DNA from: Deltaproteobacteria bacterium
GTDB lineage: Bacteria > Desulfobacterota > Desulfobacteria > Desulfobacterales > SURF-7
DNA length: 5,951 nt
Direction: 5' to 3'
Assembly: GCA_019307665.1 (NCBI GenBank)
Contig: JAFDJC010000204.1
Coordinates: 1-5,951, forward strand
Position 1 is the first letter of the stretch; the number at the start of each line of letters is the position of its first letter. Under the pieces are notes generated by a model. The model was not told the DNA's origin, searched no databases, and saw only the letters and a list, made by a program, of their open reading frames with translations. Shown one piece after another: positions 5,663 through 5,951 of this stretch. The position numbers and the translations under genes were made by a program.

Positions 5663-5708
5663 TTGACAAACACTATATATTGTGGTGTCTTTGAATTATA
5701 GATATAAA
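5663..5708 (+). promoter_or_regulatory. Candidate promoter with NrdR-box-like palindrome
   Basis: ACACTATATATTGTGG at 5670-5685 is a near-perfect palindrome resembling the box bound by the ribonucleotide-reductase repressor NrdR (roughly ACACWATATATWGTGT). Its right end overlaps TTGTGG (5680-5685), which stands 17 bp before TATAAA (5703-5708), a plausible rightward promoter. A separate TTGACA is at 5663-5668 but has no -10 at normal spacing. NrdR sites usually come in pairs, and no second box is visible at the expected distance, so this remains tentative. Confidence 0.3.
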
Positions 5709-5888
5709 AATTAATGTCAGAATGGAAAAATTATACAGAAGGGTGCAGTTAGGGTTCAGAATTGAACAAAATCATGGCATTTTTATCAATTGCTTTTAAA
5801 AACGGCGAACATAAACTTCTGTGGCATAAAAATTGCTGCTATCCATTCGAAATTAATAAAAAATATCTGTTTTCATTGTTTTTTTAGA

Positions 5889-5951
5889 TTGAATAATAGT
5901 TTAATTTCCTTTATTATTGGTGTTGGGATAGTGGCATTTGTAATCCAAAAT
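5889..5951 (+). CDS. Possible start of a membrane protein, cut by the window edge
   Basis: A frame open to the right edge can begin at TTG 5889 and encodes a very hydrophobic stretch (FIIGVGIVAFVIQN) that looks like an N-terminal membrane helix. The helix ending in Gln-Asn resembles the start of small LapA-type inner-membrane proteins, but 21 codons cannot establish that. No ATG start or ribosome binding site is visible, and the frame is also open upstream to a TGA at 5763. It could be a chance frame. Confidence 0.22.
   Translation, partial: MNNSLISFIIGVGIVAFVIQN

Larger units (their letters stand above)
5606..5951. other. AT-rich 346-bp region with no recognised complete gene
   Basis: No long reading frame is complete here. 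It holds a palindrome beside a possible promoter (5663-5708), a short GGGTGCAG/AGGGTTCAG-type spacer motif near 5740-5760 that shares AGGGTGCAG with 1512-1520 upstream of rsmB, a doubtful 37-codon frame (5774-5887), and an open frame entering the right edge. No tRNA, hairpin terminator or repeat copy is visible. Confidence 0.5.

Noticed and set aside
5774..5887. A 37-codon plus-strand frame (MAFLSIAFKNGEHK...)
   Set aside because: No ribosome binding site, AT-driven composition and no family resemblance; more likely a chance frame.

Overview
The window reads as chromosomal housekeeping DNA from a Gram-negative bacterium. The most likely source is a sulfate-reducing relative in the Desulfobacterota (former Deltaproteobacteria). 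This rests on the gene set and order (ribF, a UPF0104-type membrane protein, def, fmt, rsmB), the moderately AT-rich base composition, and AT-rich spacers holding 7-bp-periodic CTAAA-type repeats. The taxonomic call is an inference from recall, not from a search.

Layout, read on the minus strand, which is the coding strand for all five clear protein genes. ribF (5410-4451, bifunctional riboflavin kinase/FAD synthetase) comes first, under a good sigma-70 promoter. After a 189-bp gap comes a polytopic flippase-like (LPG synthase TM / UPF0104) protein (4261-3173). It overlaps def (peptide deformylase, 3186-2674) by 14 bp, and def is followed after 4 bp by fmt (Met-tRNA formyltransferase, 2669-1728). 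After a 278-bp gap comes rsmB (16S rRNA m5C methyltransferase, 1449-91). On the plus strand, divergent from ribF, is a complete tRNA-Leu(CAG) with encoded CCA (5519-5605). The last 346 bases hold no recognised gene, only a possible promoter/palindrome and the possible start of a membrane protein running off the right edge.

The two long intergenic gaps in the gene cluster each hold one copy of the same 130-139 bp structured repeat, in opposite orientation, at 1530-1668 and 4301-4430. The pair brackets the UPF0104-def-fmt block. Each copy is built from two inverted 38-nt arms carrying a 10-bp palindrome and a nested 4-bp mini-hairpin, around a variable centre. The two arms of copy 1 differ at 9 of 38 positions. 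Eight of those nine form four compensatory base-pair swaps and the ninth is in a loop, so the hairpins themselves appear to have been conserved. The element has no coding capacity and looks like a REPIN/PATE/MITE-type non-autonomous repeat. A related 7-bp-periodic repeat lies just outside each copy, in mirrored orientation, and on one side it supplies C-terminal codons of ribF.

Functionally, def and fmt are the two halves of the formyl-methionine cycle (formylation of initiator tRNA, then deformylation of new proteins). rsmB adds a ribosomal RNA modification and ribF makes FMN/FAD. The role of the membrane protein in this cluster is unknown.
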